Origin: Deltaproteobacteria bacterium
GTDB taxonomy: Bacteria; Desulfobacterota; Dissulfuribacteria; Dissulfuribacterales; QOAL01
Assembly: GCA_026995935.1 (NCBI GenBank)
Contig: JALWNK010000055.1
Coordinates: 1-38,276 of the forward strand
DNA: 38,276 nt
Direction: 5' to 3'
Shown here: positions 17,784 to 26,601 of the stretch, in pieces
Layout: every line of letters starts with the position of its first letter
How positions within the stretch are numbered: the stretch's first letter is position 1
The notes under the pieces: generated by a model
Told to the model about the DNA's origin: nothing
Seen by the model: only the letters and a program-made list of their open reading frames with translations
Database searches by the model: none
Position numbers and translations under genes: made by a program

Positions 17784-19340
17784 TCAGCTCAGATTAAGCC
17801 TTTTGGCAACGCTTGGAAAGCGGCTCAGGTCCGTATGGGGAAGGAAAAGGGCGCCAGTCAGCTGGTTCATAAAATCCCCCCTCACGTTCATCTCCAGGTA
17901 GGTGATTTTTTCGCAGATCTCGTCCATCTTCTCCAGGGACTTTTGCTCAAGGAGCACGCGGACCGCCCCCTTTCCCGCAGAATTTCCAAGGGGCTTAAAC
18001 TTTTCAAGGGGAATATCCGGAAGCATTCCAATGGCAATGGCCTTTTTGGGGTCGATGTAGTTTCCAAAGGCACCGGCCACAAAAAAGTTGTCTATGTCCT
18101 CAAAGGTGATGCCAACGCTCTGTATCACAACGTTCAATATGGTGTACATGGCCCCCTTGGAACGGATAAGATTTTTTATATCGCTCTGGGTGATGTAGAC
18201 AGGTTTGCCCTCTGCCGTCTCTGACTCAAAGGCGACCACGTAGGCCCACTCGTGGCCAATCTGTTTCATCCTGGCAGGGTCCAGGTCAACCATGAGCTTT
18301 CCCGTCTGGTCCACAAGGCCTGCCTCGAACATGGCTGCCAGAAGATCGATTATTCCAGAGCCGCAAAGGCCCCTTGGCTTCTCATCCCCAATGGTCTTTA
18401 CATGAACGGAAAGGTCCTTTGGATCTATCTCCACCCGTTCAATGGCCCCTGGCTGCGCCCTCATTCCGCAGGAAAGAATGCCACCCTCAAGGGCCGGACC
18501 TGCAGCGCCGGCACATGCAACGAGCCAGTCCTTGTTTCCCAGCACCACCTCTGCGTTGGTTCCAACATCCACCAGAAGGGAAATCTCGTGGCGCTCTGCC
18601 ATCTTCGAGGCAAGGATTCCGGCAATGAGATCACCTCCAAAGTAGCTTCCCACATTTGGAAGCACGTATATGGAGGACTGGGGATTTATTTCAAGGCCTA
18701 GCTCCGAAGGGCTTACGAAGTCAAACCTGTTTACGGCAGGGATGTAAGGCTCCTTGCAGATGTTACTGGGGTCGAGCCTAAGAAGAAAATGGCACATGGT
18801 AGTGTTTCCGGCAACGCTTACAAAGAGGATGTCCTGGGCATCTACCCCGCACTTTGAGCAAAGCTCCCTTATGGAATCGTTAAAAAGATCCACCACCTCT
18901 TTTTGAAGCTCCTCCAGGCCGCCCCTTTGGGCAAACATGATCCTGTCCAGGATGTCTTCCCCGTGGGCCCTTTGCGGGTTTTCCCTCGAAAGGGTGCGAA
19001 GCGTCTTTCCGGAAACAAGGTCCACCAGGTAAAAGACCACAGAGGTGGAGCCAAGATCCACGGCCAGCCCCAGCACCCTTCCGGGCCTCTCTAAGGGCCT
19101 GCATGCGCAAATCCGCCAGCCGCACTGGTCCCTTGTGAGCAGTGCGCTTACACTAAAACCTGCATAAGAAAGCTCTTCAGGAAGCCTGCGGGCAACATCC
19201 AGGGGAAGATGGAAGGGGCCCGGGCCAAAGTCCTGGGTAAGTGCGTCACGGAGGCGCTTTTCAGGGCTTCGGTTGTCCCCCAGGGCAGGCTCCTTGAGCC
19301 TCAGGGGGACTGACTTAGCTACCGGATCAAAACCGCTCAT
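17784..19340 (-). CDS. ASKHA-domain ATPase (DUF4445, RACo/RamA-like), without ferredoxin domain
   Basis: 518 residues. Proteins of this family (RACo, RamA) use ATP to re-reduce inactive Co(II) corrinoid proteins. The actin-like ASKHA fold is clear: GLAVDLGSTSVVFYLVDL, SVAGNTTMCHFLL, LLVDVGTNAEVVLG, CAGAAGPALEGG, GLCGSGIIDLLA and FFVAGAFGNYIDPKKA. Relatives usually begin with a 2Fe-2S ferredoxin domain; here the protein starts directly with the linker region, and no C-terminal Fe-S cysteine cluster is seen. It overlaps the small membrane-protein gene by 14 bases. No corrinoid protein or methyltransferase is nearby, so its partner must be elsewhere. Confidence 0.85.
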   Translation of the reverse strand: MSGFDPVAKSVPLRLKEPALGDNRSPEKRLRDALTQDFGPGPFHLPLDVARRLPEELSYAGFSVSALLTRDQCGWRICACRPLERPGRVLGLAVDLGSTSVVFYLVDLVSGKTLRTLSRENPQRAHGEDILDRIMFAQRGGLEELQKEVVDLFNDSIRELCSKCGVDAQDILFVSVAGNTTMCHFLLRLDPSNICKEPYIPAVNRFDFVSPSELGLEINPQSSIYVLPNVGSYFGGDLIAGILASKMAERHEISLLVDVGTNAEVVLGNKDWLVACAGAAGPALEGGILSCGMRAQPGAIERVEIDPKDLSVHVKTIGDEKPRGLCGSGIIDLLAAMFEAGLVDQTGKLMVDLDPARMKQIGHEWAYVVAFESETAEGKPVYITQSDIKNLIRSKGAMYTILNVVIQSVGITFEDIDNFFVAGAFGNYIDPKKAIAIGMLPDIPLEKFKPLGNSAGKGAVRVLLEQKSLEKMDEICEKITYLEMNVRGDFMNQLTGALFLPHTDLSRFPSVAKRLNLS

Positions 19341-19626
19341 GATCCAAAGAATTGGGCTCTTCGGACTGGGGAGTAATGTCTATGATGAAATCACCCTGCT
19401 GGCCCTGCCTGCCCATTTCCTGCTGGTGTTTGAGCATCTCTTCCTCAGCCTTTTTGATTGCCCTGGTAAGCCTCCAGGCCACGTATGCGCCAACGGTTCC
19501 AAATACCACGAAGGCACCGATAAGTATGGGAAGGGTGAGGAAAAAGGCACCGACCGCCAAAAGGCCAAAGCCCAAGGCGGCAAAGGGTGTCATATTGCCA
19601 TAGTAGTAGAATTGTCCTTTTCTCAT
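19327..19626 (-). CDS. Small membrane protein with two helices
   Basis: 99 residues from the ATG at 19626, chosen because GGAG lies 5 bases upstream; an upstream in-frame start at 19683 has less support. Two membrane helices (about 13-50, with FAALGFGLLAVGAFFLTLPI and IGAFVVFGTVGAYVAW) are followed by a charged helix (KKAEEEMLKHQQEM) and a polar tail. It overlaps the ASKHA gene, so the two are probably coupled, but I do not recognise a family. Confidence 0.6.
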   Translation of the reverse strand: MRKGQFYYYGNMTPFAALGFGLLAVGAFFLTLPILIGAFVVFGTVGAYVAWRLTRAIKKAEEEMLKHQQEMGRQGQQGDFIIDITPQSEEPNSLDHERF

Positions 19627-19846
19627 TTTGTCTCCAAATATGTCAAAGTGTCTTGATTTCCTGGTGGATCCTGTCTGGATCACCTGAATTATAACATAAG
19701 ATGTCTTTAAGATGGATAAAAGCGTCTATATCCAGGGCGTCAAAGAAAAGAGCCAGCCAGAAGCGTCCTTACAACCAGCCCGGTCTCAAAGGGGACCTTT
19801 ATGGGCCTTCGTCTTTCATGCCTTTCCGTCACTCCCTCTGCCTCTG

Positions 19847-21076
19847 TTATTGGCTCTCTTTCCCCTTTCTTTTCCCTTCCAGAAGCGACCTTATCTTGAG
19901 CCTGAGGCCCTGGAGCCGTATGAAACCCTCTGCGTCCTTCTGGCTGTAAACCTCATCTTCCTCAAAGGTTGCAAACTCTGGCTCATAGAGGCTGAAGGGG
20001 GATTTTCTCCCTGTCACTATGCAGTTACCCTTGTAAATCTTGAGCCTCACCGTGCCTGTAACCCGCTCCTGGGTCTCATCTATCATGGTCTGTAACATCT
20101 GCCTTTCAGGGGCATACCAGAACCCGTAGTAGACGAGCTCCGAGTACTTTGGTATGAGACCATCTCTTATGTGCATCACCTCCCTGTCAAGGGTGATGGA
20201 TTCAAGGGCCATGTGGGCCGTGCGTATTATTGTGCCCCCAGGGGTCTCGTAAACCCCTCTGGACTTCATGCCCACGAAGCGGTTTTCTACAAGGTCCACC
20301 CTTCCGACTCCGTTTTCTGCTCCTATTTCATTAAGGGCAGAAAGCATCTTTGCCGGAGTCAATGGATTTCCGTCAAGGGCAACAGGGTCGCCCTTTTCAA
20401 ATTCTATCTCGATGTAAGTAGGCCTGTCCGGGGCATCCTCCGGGTTTTTTGTCCAGGTGTACATGTCTGCGGGCGGCTCGGCCCAAGGGTCCTCGAGTAT
20501 CCCGCCTTCGTAGCTGATGTGAAGCATGTTTGCATCCATGCTGTAAGGCTTCTTCTTTGTAACCGGAACCGGAATGTTGTGCTTGTTTGCAAAGTCAATG
20601 AGTCTAGTGCGGGAATTCAGGTCCCACTCCCTCCACGGGGCGATTATCTTTATGGAGGGCTCAAGGGCCATGTAGGTAAGCTCGAAACGCACCTGGTCAT
20701 TGCCCTTTCCTGTGGCCCCGTGACTTACCGCATCTGCCCCTTCCTTCCTTGCGATCTCTATCTGCTCCTTTGCAATAAGGGGCCTGGCAATGGAGGTGCC
20801 AAGGAGGTAGACGCCTTCATATATGGCATTTGCCCTGAACATGGGAAAGCAGAAGTCCCGGACAAACTCCTCCTTCAGGTCCCTGATGTAGACCTCGCTT
20901 GCCCCGGTATCCACGGCCTTTTTTCTCACCGCATCCCAGTCCTCATCCTGGCCAATGTCAGCGGCATAGGCCACAACCGGGCAGCCGTAGTTCACCTGGA
21001 GCCATTTGAGGATAACCGAGGTATCAAGCCCGCCTGAGTATGCAAGAACTATTTTTTTGACATCCCCTTTGTTCAT
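19847..21076 (-). CDS. argG: Argininosuccinate synthase
   Basis: 409 residues, the usual length. The enzyme joins citrulline and aspartate using ATP in arginine synthesis. The PP-loop AYSGGLDTS (12-20) binds [16 protein letters not shown] binds the substrates. It lies 10 bases after argF and is the last gene of argD-argF-argG. No argH is present in the window. About 220 bases to the next gene hold no gene. Confidence 0.97.
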   Translation of the reverse strand: MNKGDVKKIVLAYSGGLDTSVILKWLQVNYGCPVVAYAADIGQDEDWDAVRKKAVDTGASEVYIRDLKEEFVRDFCFPMFRANAIYEGVYLLGTSIARPLIAKEQIEIARKEGADAVSHGATGKGNDQVRFELTYMALEPSIKIIAPWREWDLNSRTRLIDFANKHNIPVPVTKKKPYSMDANMLHISYEGGILEDPWAEPPADMYTWTKNPEDAPDRPTYIEIEFEKGDPVALDGNPLTPAKMLSALNEIGAENGVGRVDLVENRFVGMKSRGVYETPGGTIIRTAHMALESITLDREVMHIRDGLIPKYSELVYYGFWYAPERQMLQTMIDETQERVTGTVRLKIYKGNCIVTGRKSPFSLYEPEFATFEEDEVYSQKDAEGFIRLQGLRLKIRSLLEGKRKGKESQ

Positions 21077-21086
21077 AAAACACCCC

Positions 21087-22019
21087 TTAATCCCTGAGCC
21101 TCATTGCCCATTCAAGAACTGCCTTGTGGATGTGCATCTTGTTCTCTGCCTGGTCCCAGGCAACTGAATGTGGCCCTTCAAGAACCTCTTCTGTTATCTC
21201 CTCGCCCCTGTGGGCAGGAAGGCAGTGAAGGACAATGCAGTCAGGCTTTGCATGTTTTAACAGCGCATCATTTACCTGAAAGGGCATGAAGACCTTTTTT
21301 CTTTCCTCTGCCTCTTCCTCCTGGCCCATGCTTGCCCAAACGTCTGTATTAATAACATCGGCATCCTTTACGGCAGCAACAGGGTCTTCCATCACTTCGA
21401 TTGGAAAGCCTGCCTCTGAACGCGCCCTAGAAAGTATCTCGTCGTCTGGCTCATATCCCTTTGGGCAGGCAAGATAGAGGGGAAAGCCCAATTTTGCTGC
21501 CGCCTGTATCCAGGACTGGGCCATGTTGTTTCCGTCCCCAACCCAGGCCACTTTCAGGCCTGATAGGTCCCTGCCCTTTGCCTCCATTACCGTCATGACA
21601 TCTGAAAGGATCTGGCAGGGGTGGTGGGAGTCTGTAAGGCCGTTTATGACAGGTATGTCAGACCACCTGGCAAGCTCTTCCACCACACTTTGCCCAAAGG
21701 TCCGAACCACGAGACAGTCAAGGTAGCGGGAAAGGACCCTGGCCGTATCCTTCAGAGGCTCTCCCCTGTCTAGCTGAAGATCCCGCCTTGCCATGAAGGA
21801 GACGTTTCCGCCAAGGCGGAACATGGCAGCTTCAAAGGAGACCCTGGTGCGGGTGGAGGCCTTTTCAAAAAGCATCCCAAGCACCTTTCCAGAGGCAGGC
21901 GTATACATCTTGCCCTCCTTCTGCATCCTTTTTAGTTCCATGGCCCTATCCAGGAGGGAAAGAAGCGTTTCCCTGTCCAGATCCGCCACCTGGAGATAAT
22001 GTCTGACGCTCTGTTTCAT
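21087..22019 (-). CDS. argF: Ornithine carbamoyltransferase
   Basis: 310 residues. It makes citrulline from ornithine and carbamoyl phosphate. STRTR (55-59) binds carbamoyl phosphate; HPCQILSD and HCLP (265-268) bind ornithine. The ATG at 22019 has GGAG 6 bases upstream; a TTG four codons earlier is an unlikely start. It lies between argD (35-base gap) and argG. Confidence 0.96.
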   Translation of the reverse strand: MKQSVRHYLQVADLDRETLLSLLDRAMELKRMQKEGKMYTPASGKVLGMLFEKASTRTRVSFEAAMFRLGGNVSFMARRDLQLDRGEPLKDTARVLSRYLDCLVVRTFGQSVVEELARWSDIPVINGLTDSHHPCQILSDVMTVMEAKGRDLSGLKVAWVGDGNNMAQSWIQAAAKLGFPLYLACPKGYEPDDEILSRARSEAGFPIEVMEDPVAAVKDADVINTDVWASMGQEEEAEERKKVFMPFQVNDALLKHAKPDCIVLHCLPAHRGEEITEEVLEGPHSVAWDQAENKMHIHKAVLEWAMRLRD

Positions 22020-22054
22020 GTTAAACTCCAATTAAGATTCTTAATCACTTCACC

Positions 22055-23251
22055 TTATGTTGCCTGTTTCTTCAAAAAGCCCTCAAGGGCCTCTACCAGA
22101 AGGTCCATGTGTTCATTTTCTATTACAAAGGGAGGAAGAAGCCTGAGAAGCCGCCCGTGGGCAACTATGGTCAGAAGGCCCCTTTCAAGAAGGTATGCGG
22201 CAAGGCCTGGAAACTCCCTGTCAAATTCCACAGCCTGAATGAGCCCCATGCCCCTAACTTCCTTAATGACACCGTACCTGGCAGAAAGGCCTTCAAGCCT
22301 TTCCCTCAAATACTCTCCCTTCTTTCTTACCTGCTGGAGCACGTCCGTTTCAGTCAGAATCCTCACCACCTCAATTGCAGCAGCACAGGAGACGGGGTTT
22401 CCGCCAAAGGTGGAGGCGTGGGTGCCTGGGCCAAGGTGCTCCATGACCTCTTTTCTTGCAAGCATGGCCCCGATGGGAAGGCCGTTTCCAAGGGCCTTGG
22501 CAAGGCACATGACATCTGGCTCAACACCTGTCTGCTCGTAGCAAAAAAGCGTCCCAGTCCGGCCCATTCCAACCTGCACCTCGTCAAAGATGAGTAGCGC
22601 CCCAAGCTCGCTGGCTATCCTTCTGGCAGAAGAGACAAAGCTCCTTTCAAGGGGCCTTACCCCTCCCTCCCCAAGTATGGGCTCCATAAGGATGGCAGCA
22701 GTGCGTTTTCCTGCTGCAAGCTCCAGGGCCCTTATGTCGTTTGGGGGAACGTGGATGAACCCGTCTGGCAGGGGTTCAAATCCCCTTTGGTAAACTGGCT
22801 GGCCGGTTGCGGTTATGGCGGCAAGGGTTCGTCCGTGAAAGGAGCCCTCAAGGCAGACGATATCAAAGCAATCAGGCCCCCTGGTGTCGTGGCCGAACTT
22901 TCTTGCAAGCTTTATTGCCGCCTCCACGGATTCTGCCCCTGAGTTGCAGAAAAAGACCCGTTCCGCAAAGGAATGCTTACAAAGAAGGCGTGCAAGCTCT
23001 GCCTGGGGCCTTGTCCAGTAGAGGTTTGAGATGTGAAAAAGCTCCTCTGCCTGGGCCTTTACTGCCTCAACTATCTCCCTTCTGCAGTGGCCGAGGCTGC
23101 AGACGGCAATGCCAGAGGTGAAATCAATGTATCTTTTGCCTTTGTCGTCCCACAGATAGACCCCCTGGCCCCTTGTTATAAGGACAGGAAACCTGCTGTA
23201 GGTCTCTGCAACAAATTCAAAGGCTTTTCTTGTACTGGCAATGTCATTCAT
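22055..23251 (-). CDS. argD: Acetylornithine aminotransferase
   Basis: 398 residues, a class-III PLP aminotransferase making acetylornithine in the arginine pathway. NSGAESVEAAIKLAR binds the cofactor phosphate, FDEVQVGMGRTG holds the PLP-ring Asp, and K252 in LAKALGNGLPIGAM is the Schiff-base lysine. The first gene of the argDFG operon. Its promoter shares a short region with the divergent gene at 23356. Related ornithine or succinylornithine aminotransferases are possible, but the argF-argG context favours ArgD. Confidence 0.93.
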   Translation of the reverse strand: MNDIASTRKAFEFVAETYSRFPVLITRGQGVYLWDDKGKRYIDFTSGIAVCSLGHCRREIVEAVKAQAEELFHISNLYWTRPQAELARLLCKHSFAERVFFCNSGAESVEAAIKLARKFGHDTRGPDCFDIVCLEGSFHGRTLAAITATGQPVYQRGFEPLPDGFIHVPPNDIRALELAAGKRTAAILMEPILGEGGVRPLERSFVSSARRIASELGALLIFDEVQVGMGRTGTLFCYEQTGVEPDVMCLAKALGNGLPIGAMLARKEVMEHLGPGTHASTFGGNPVSCAAAIEVVRILTETDVLQQVRKKGEYLRERLEGLSARYGVIKEVRGMGLIQAVEFDREFPGLAAYLLERGLLTIVAHGRLLRLLPPFVIENEHMDLLVEALEGFLKKQAT

Positions 23252-23303
23252 GTTAATTTTATCCGGCTCACCTGTTTTTCAGAGTCATGCGGCAAAAGGA
23301 AAA

Positions 23304-23326
23304 CCTTTTATATAGCACCTTTTATA
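23304..23326. promoter_or_regulatory. Divergent promoter region with a 9-bp direct repeat
   Basis: CCTTTTATA occurs at 23304-23312 and 23318-23326, 14 bases apart, between argD (leftward) and the exported-protein genes (rightward). Both copies overlap TATA-like -10 elements, so this may be a regulator site or just AT-rich promoter DNA. Confidence 0.35.
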
Positions 23327-23355
23327 CAAATAAAAAAGGAGGTTACAGGGAAATC

Positions 23356-23943
23356 ATGCGTTTTTTGTTGATAATTGCCACTGTTATGCTTTTCACATCC
23401 CCTGTCTTGGCCGACAATGTCATTGACAGCCTTGAAAAGGCCAAGGCCCTCTACAACCAGGGCAAGTACTACAAGGCAGTAACTGAACTCAACTTTGCCA
23501 TAGGACTTATCCAGGACAAGCAGGTTGACAAGTTCAAGACCCTACTTCCAGAGCCACCTTCAGGATGGAGCGCTGAAAGTGCTGAAGGCTCAAGGGCCCC
23601 GGGCCAGATAATGGGCGGAGGAATAAACGTATCAAGGAGCTACCATTCCACGGACGGCCAGGAGGTGCGCATTGAGATGATTACGGACTCACCTCTTCTT
23701 TCAAGCGTTATGATGCTCCTTTCAAACCCTCTCATAATGGGAGGAGGAAGGCTCGTTGCCATAAACGGGGAAAAGGGGATTGAGGAGTGGCGCCCGGAGG
23801 AGCACTCTGGAAAGATACAGATAGTGCTTCAAAACCGCATGCTAATTACCGTTGAAGGAAACAACCTCAAGTCAAAGGATATACTTTACGATTTTGCAAA
23901 GAAGCTAGATTTTGCACGGATCAAAAAGGCAATGGAGGAGTAA
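23356..23943 (+). CDS. Exported protein of unknown function
   Basis: 195 residues with a clear Sec signal (MRFLLIIATVMLFTSPVLAD, cleavage after about residue 19). Next comes a helical TPR-like stretch (SLEKAKALYNQGKYYKAVTELNFA would fit one TPR), then an alpha/beta part with GGGINVSRSY and EVRIEMITDSPLL. The start at 23356 fits the signal peptide and has AAGGAGG upstream. It lies 3 bases before the DUF4412-like gene. No function is recognised; a periplasmic location is inferred. Confidence 0.75.
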   Translation: MRFLLIIATVMLFTSPVLADNVIDSLEKAKALYNQGKYYKAVTELNFAIGLIQDKQVDKFKTLLPEPPSGWSAESAEGSRAPGQIMGGGINVSRSYHSTDGQEVRIEMITDSPLLSSVMMLLSNPLIMGGGRLVAINGEKGIEEWRPEEHSGKIQIVLQNRMLITVEGNNLKSKDILYDFAKKLDFARIKKAMEE

Positions 23944-23946
23944 GAC

Positions 23947-24765
23947 ATGAAAAAAACAAGAAAAATTCTCTCATCTTTAATAGCAGCCGCACTTTTCCTG
24001 GTCATTTTCTGTGCCCAGGCCTGCGCTGGCCTTGTCATAGAAAGGGTGTATTCCACAGGAACCGTACCTGGAAAGTCAAAGACCAGGAAGATCGTCTCCT
24101 ATTTCCAGGGCAACAAGGTGAAAACCATTGAGGAAAACGGTAACTATTCCATTGTGGACCTTGCAACTGGCACCATGACCATGGTCAACCCCAAGAAGAA
24201 GGAATATTCCGTTACCAGCCTGGACAGCATGGTCAAACAGATGCAGAGGGGAATGGACAAGTTAAAGGCGCATCTCAAGGGACTTTCACCTGAGCAAAGG
24301 GCAATGATGGAGAAGATGATGGGGATATCACAGGGCCCATCGTCAAAACTTGTGCTCAAAAAGCTGGGAGACAGCAAAAGGATCGCAGGATACGAGGCAA
24401 CCCACTACGTAATCACCCAAAACGGCAAGAAGGTCGGCGAGTACTGGGTGTCAAAGGCCCTAAGAGAAAAGATGCTCAAGGAGATGGACAGGGAAAAGAT
24501 AGAAAAGTTTGAAAAGGCCATGAACAACATCTCAAGCCAGCTAAACGTATTTGGAAACTCAAGCCTGACCCAGCTCATGGAAATGGAGCAAAAGCTCCAG
24601 AAGGAAGGAGAGATTGTTAAGCAGATACACTACCCCAACAACATGAACATGAACAAACAGGGAAGCACCCAGGAGGTGGTTTCCGTAAAGGAGGAGCGCA
24701 TCCCTGCATCTGCCTTTGAGGTGCCAAAGGGCTATAAGAAAACAAGGCTTAACAGCGAGGGGTAA
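23947..24765 (+). CDS. Exported DUF4412-like protein
   Basis: 272 residues with a signal peptide (about 1-27, ending AQACAG). The mature part has YFQGNKVKTIEENGNYSIVDLATGTMTMVNPKKKEYSV, the pattern of DUF4412 proteins that bind or sense something in the periplasm, and later AGYEATHYVI and GEYWVSKALR. A Met/Lys-rich helical insert (about 95-125) is unusual. The ribosome site GAGGAG lies inside the previous gene, so the two are coupled. Function unknown. Confidence 0.65.
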   Translation: MKKTRKILSSLIAAALFLVIFCAQACAGLVIERVYSTGTVPGKSKTRKIVSYFQGNKVKTIEENGNYSIVDLATGTMTMVNPKKKEYSVTSLDSMVKQMQRGMDKLKAHLKGLSPEQRAMMEKMMGISQGPSSKLVLKKLGDSKRIAGYEATHYVITQNGKKVGEYWVSKALREKMLKEMDREKIEKFEKAMNNISSQLNVFGNSSLTQLMEMEQKLQKEGEIVKQIHYPNNMNMNKQGSTQEVVSVKEERIPASAFEVPKGYKKTRLNSEG

Positions 24766-24785
24766 AACATAAAAGGCTGGCCCCC

Positions 24786-25808
24786 ATGATGAGCGCAATC
24801 AGGCCCCTGTCCATTTTACTTGCCGTCCTCTTCCTCCTTTGGGCGTGCAACCAGTCTGCGCCCCATAAGAAGGAGGCGGCCAGGGGACCTGCCATAAAGA
24901 TCACCTACAGGCTCAAGTGGCTTTTTAACGCAAGCACTGCCGGGGATCTTTGGGCAAGGGACAAAGGGCTTTTCAAGAAAAACGGCCTTGATGTAACAGT
25001 AAAGGAAGGCGGTGCTGAGCAGGACGCCATCGAGGAGCTTGAGCTTGGCCGCGCCCAGTTTGGCGTGGCCTCGGCCGACCAGGTGCTAAGGGCCGTCTCA
25101 AGGGGCGCAGACGTCCTGGTTCTTGCCCAGATATTCCAGGTAAATCCCCTTCAGTGGATATACATGAAGTCCAGGGTGGACCTAGAAGGCCACAGCAGGG
25201 AGCAGCTTCGAAGGGATCTTACCCGTCTAACCGTTGGTATAACTTACGGGGGAAACGACGAGGCCATTTTCATGGCCCTTGCAAAGAGTCTGGGCCTTGA
25301 TCCAGACCATCTTCACATCTACGCCATAACCTACGACTATGCGCCCTTTTGGAAGAAAGAGGTGGACCTTTGGCCCTGTTACAGAAACACCCAGGGCATC
25401 ACCCTTTCAGAAAAGATGGAGGCCATGGGGGACAGGCCCGGATTCCTTAACCCTTCTTCCTACGGAATAAACTTTGTGGCAAACTCCCTTATCACATCCA
25501 GGAAATTTGCATCAAGACATCCAGAAATCGTAAAGACGTTTACGCAGTGTATTCTCACGGGCTGGAAGGAGGCCCTTAAGGACAGCAACAGGCAGGAAAC
25601 GGCAAAAATCATTTCGCGCTATGAAAAGACCTTGTCCATAAAGACCATTATCCGCCAGATCAAGGCCACAAAGGAACTTGTCACTGCAGGGGGCCAGCGC
25701 CAGATCGGCTTCATAGACAGGCCTGCGTGGCATCAGACAGAAAAGGTCATGTTTGAGCAAGGTCTAATAAAGAGGCAGGTGGACGTGGACGGGCTTTTTG
25801 GCAAATAA
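24786..25808 (+). CDS. SsuA/THI5-like substrate-binding lipoprotein
   Basis: 340 residues. A lipoprotein signal ends LLWAC (C21). The body is the NMT1/SsuA type periplasmic binding fold: KITYRLKWLFNASTAGDLWARDKGLFKKNGLDVTV, then ELELGRAQFGVASADQVLRA and LTVGITYGGNDEA. Relatives bind pyrimidine precursors of thiamine, sulfonates or nitrate. No permease or ATPase gene is adjacent, so the ligand and transporter are unknown. It ends the three-gene exported-protein unit and is followed by a strong terminator. Confidence 0.85.
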   Translation: MMSAIRPLSILLAVLFLLWACNQSAPHKKEAARGPAIKITYRLKWLFNASTAGDLWARDKGLFKKNGLDVTVKEGGAEQDAIEELELGRAQFGVASADQVLRAVSRGADVLVLAQIFQVNPLQWIYMKSRVDLEGHSREQLRRDLTRLTVGITYGGNDEAIFMALAKSLGLDPDHLHIYAITYDYAPFWKKEVDLWPCYRNTQGITLSEKMEAMGDRPGFLNPSSYGINFVANSLITSRKFASRHPEIVKTFTQCILTGWKEALKDSNRQETAKIISRYEKTLSIKTIIRQIKATKELVTAGGQRQIGFIDRPAWHQTEKVMFEQGLIKRQVDVDGLFGK

Positions 25809-25812
25809 AAAA

Positions 25813-25837
25813 GGAGGGGCATTAAAACCCCTCCCTT
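25813..25837. terminator. Bidirectional rho-independent terminator
   Basis: GGAGGGG (25813-25819) pairs with CCCCTCC (25828-25834), 8-base loop. T-rich tracts lie on both strands, so it ends both the binding-protein gene and the convergent PxxKW gene. Confidence 0.85.
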
Positions 25838-25864
25838 TAAAAGTCGTAAAAAGATAACAGCCTA

Positions 25865-26155
25865 TTAACGGCCCCTTGATGCCCTCTTTGCCGCCTTTAG
25901 CGGGTTAATGGCCTTTCCAGAGGCGTCCTGCTTTATCTCAGGCTTTACGTGGCTTGCAAAGTTGCAAACGCCCCTTTTCCACTTCATCTCCGGATGGGGA
26001 AAGACAGCGCAGAAACGCCCTGCTTCGGTCTCCACGATCTTGTTGCAACCCTCGCACTTTTCAACGATCTGGAAACAGGCGCCACCTATAAAGGTACAGC
26101 CCTTTTTCCCCATAAACTTGCATTCATCTCCTGGTCTATTGGTGGTACACTGCAT
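25865..26155 (-). CDS. PxxKW family cysteine-rich protein
   Basis: 96 residues from the ATG at 26155, with GGAG 8 bases upstream. An upstream frame extension would overlap the divergent gene and has no support. Nine cysteines are spread through the N-terminal 70 residues (MQCTTNRPGDEC, KKGCTFIGGACF, EKCEGCNKI, GRFCAVF, GVCNFASH), and PEMKW supplies the PxxKW signature. A basic tail, LKAAKRASRG, ends it. The family occurs mainly in delta-proteobacteria. The cysteines probably bind metal; function is unknown. Confidence 0.85.
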   Translation of the reverse strand: MQCTTNRPGDECKFMGKKGCTFIGGACFQIVEKCEGCNKIVETEAGRFCAVFPHPEMKWKRGVCNFASHVKPEIKQDASGKAINPLKAAKRASRGR

Positions 26156-26245
26156 ATTTCTTACTCCATAGGTTATTTTTGCAGCAAATATAAAGCCAGC
26201 CATTTGCTTTTGCAATATAAATAATGTTAAAGGACCTAAGCGCCC

Positions 26246-26596
26246 ATGAACTGGATAACACTTTTGCTCATCGGTATGGCAGTTGGAATCGGGGCATCCT
26301 TTACCGGCCTTGGAGGAGGATTCCTCGTAGTTCCCCTTCTTTTGCTTCTTGGCTACAGCGCCCAGAAGGCCGTTGGGACAAGCTTCATGGCCATTTTGGT
26401 AATAAGCGCATCGGCCCTTTTTGCCCACGGAAGGCTTGACAACGTGGATTTCAAGACAGGTGTCATCCTCGGGCTTGGGGGTGTGGCAGGCGCCCAGCTC
26501 GGCGCGCTTTTACTGGAGCAAGTTTCCACCATGCAGTTTAAGAAAATCTTTGCAGTGGTCCTTATGGGGCTTTCCGCATACCTGTTTTTCAAGTAG
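26246..26596 (+). CDS. Half-size TauE/SafE-type membrane transporter
   Basis: 116 residues with about four membrane helices. GASFTGLGGGFLVVPLLLLLGYSAQKAVGTS is the TauE/SafE signature. Full-length members have two such repeats and about 250 residues; this one has a single repeat and ends cleanly, with no second half on either strand nearby. It may dimerise. Relatives export sulfite or sulfonates. The CCA-adding enzyme gene starts 5 bases downstream. Confidence 0.8.
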   Translation: MNWITLLLIGMAVGIGASFTGLGGGFLVVPLLLLLGYSAQKAVGTSFMAILVISASALFAHGRLDNVDFKTGVILGLGGVAGAQLGALLLEQVSTMQFKKIFAVVLMGLSAYLFFK

Positions 26597-26601
26597 GAGC
26601 C

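Noticed and set aside
20171-21037. Open plus-strand frame of 288 codons opposite argG
   Set aside because: argG is certain on the minus strand; the frame has no recognisable motif or ribosome site.
26156-26428. N-terminal extension of the PxxKW protein
   Set aside because: It would overlap the divergent TauE gene and lacks a ribosome site, whereas the family starts at MQCTT with GGAG upstream.
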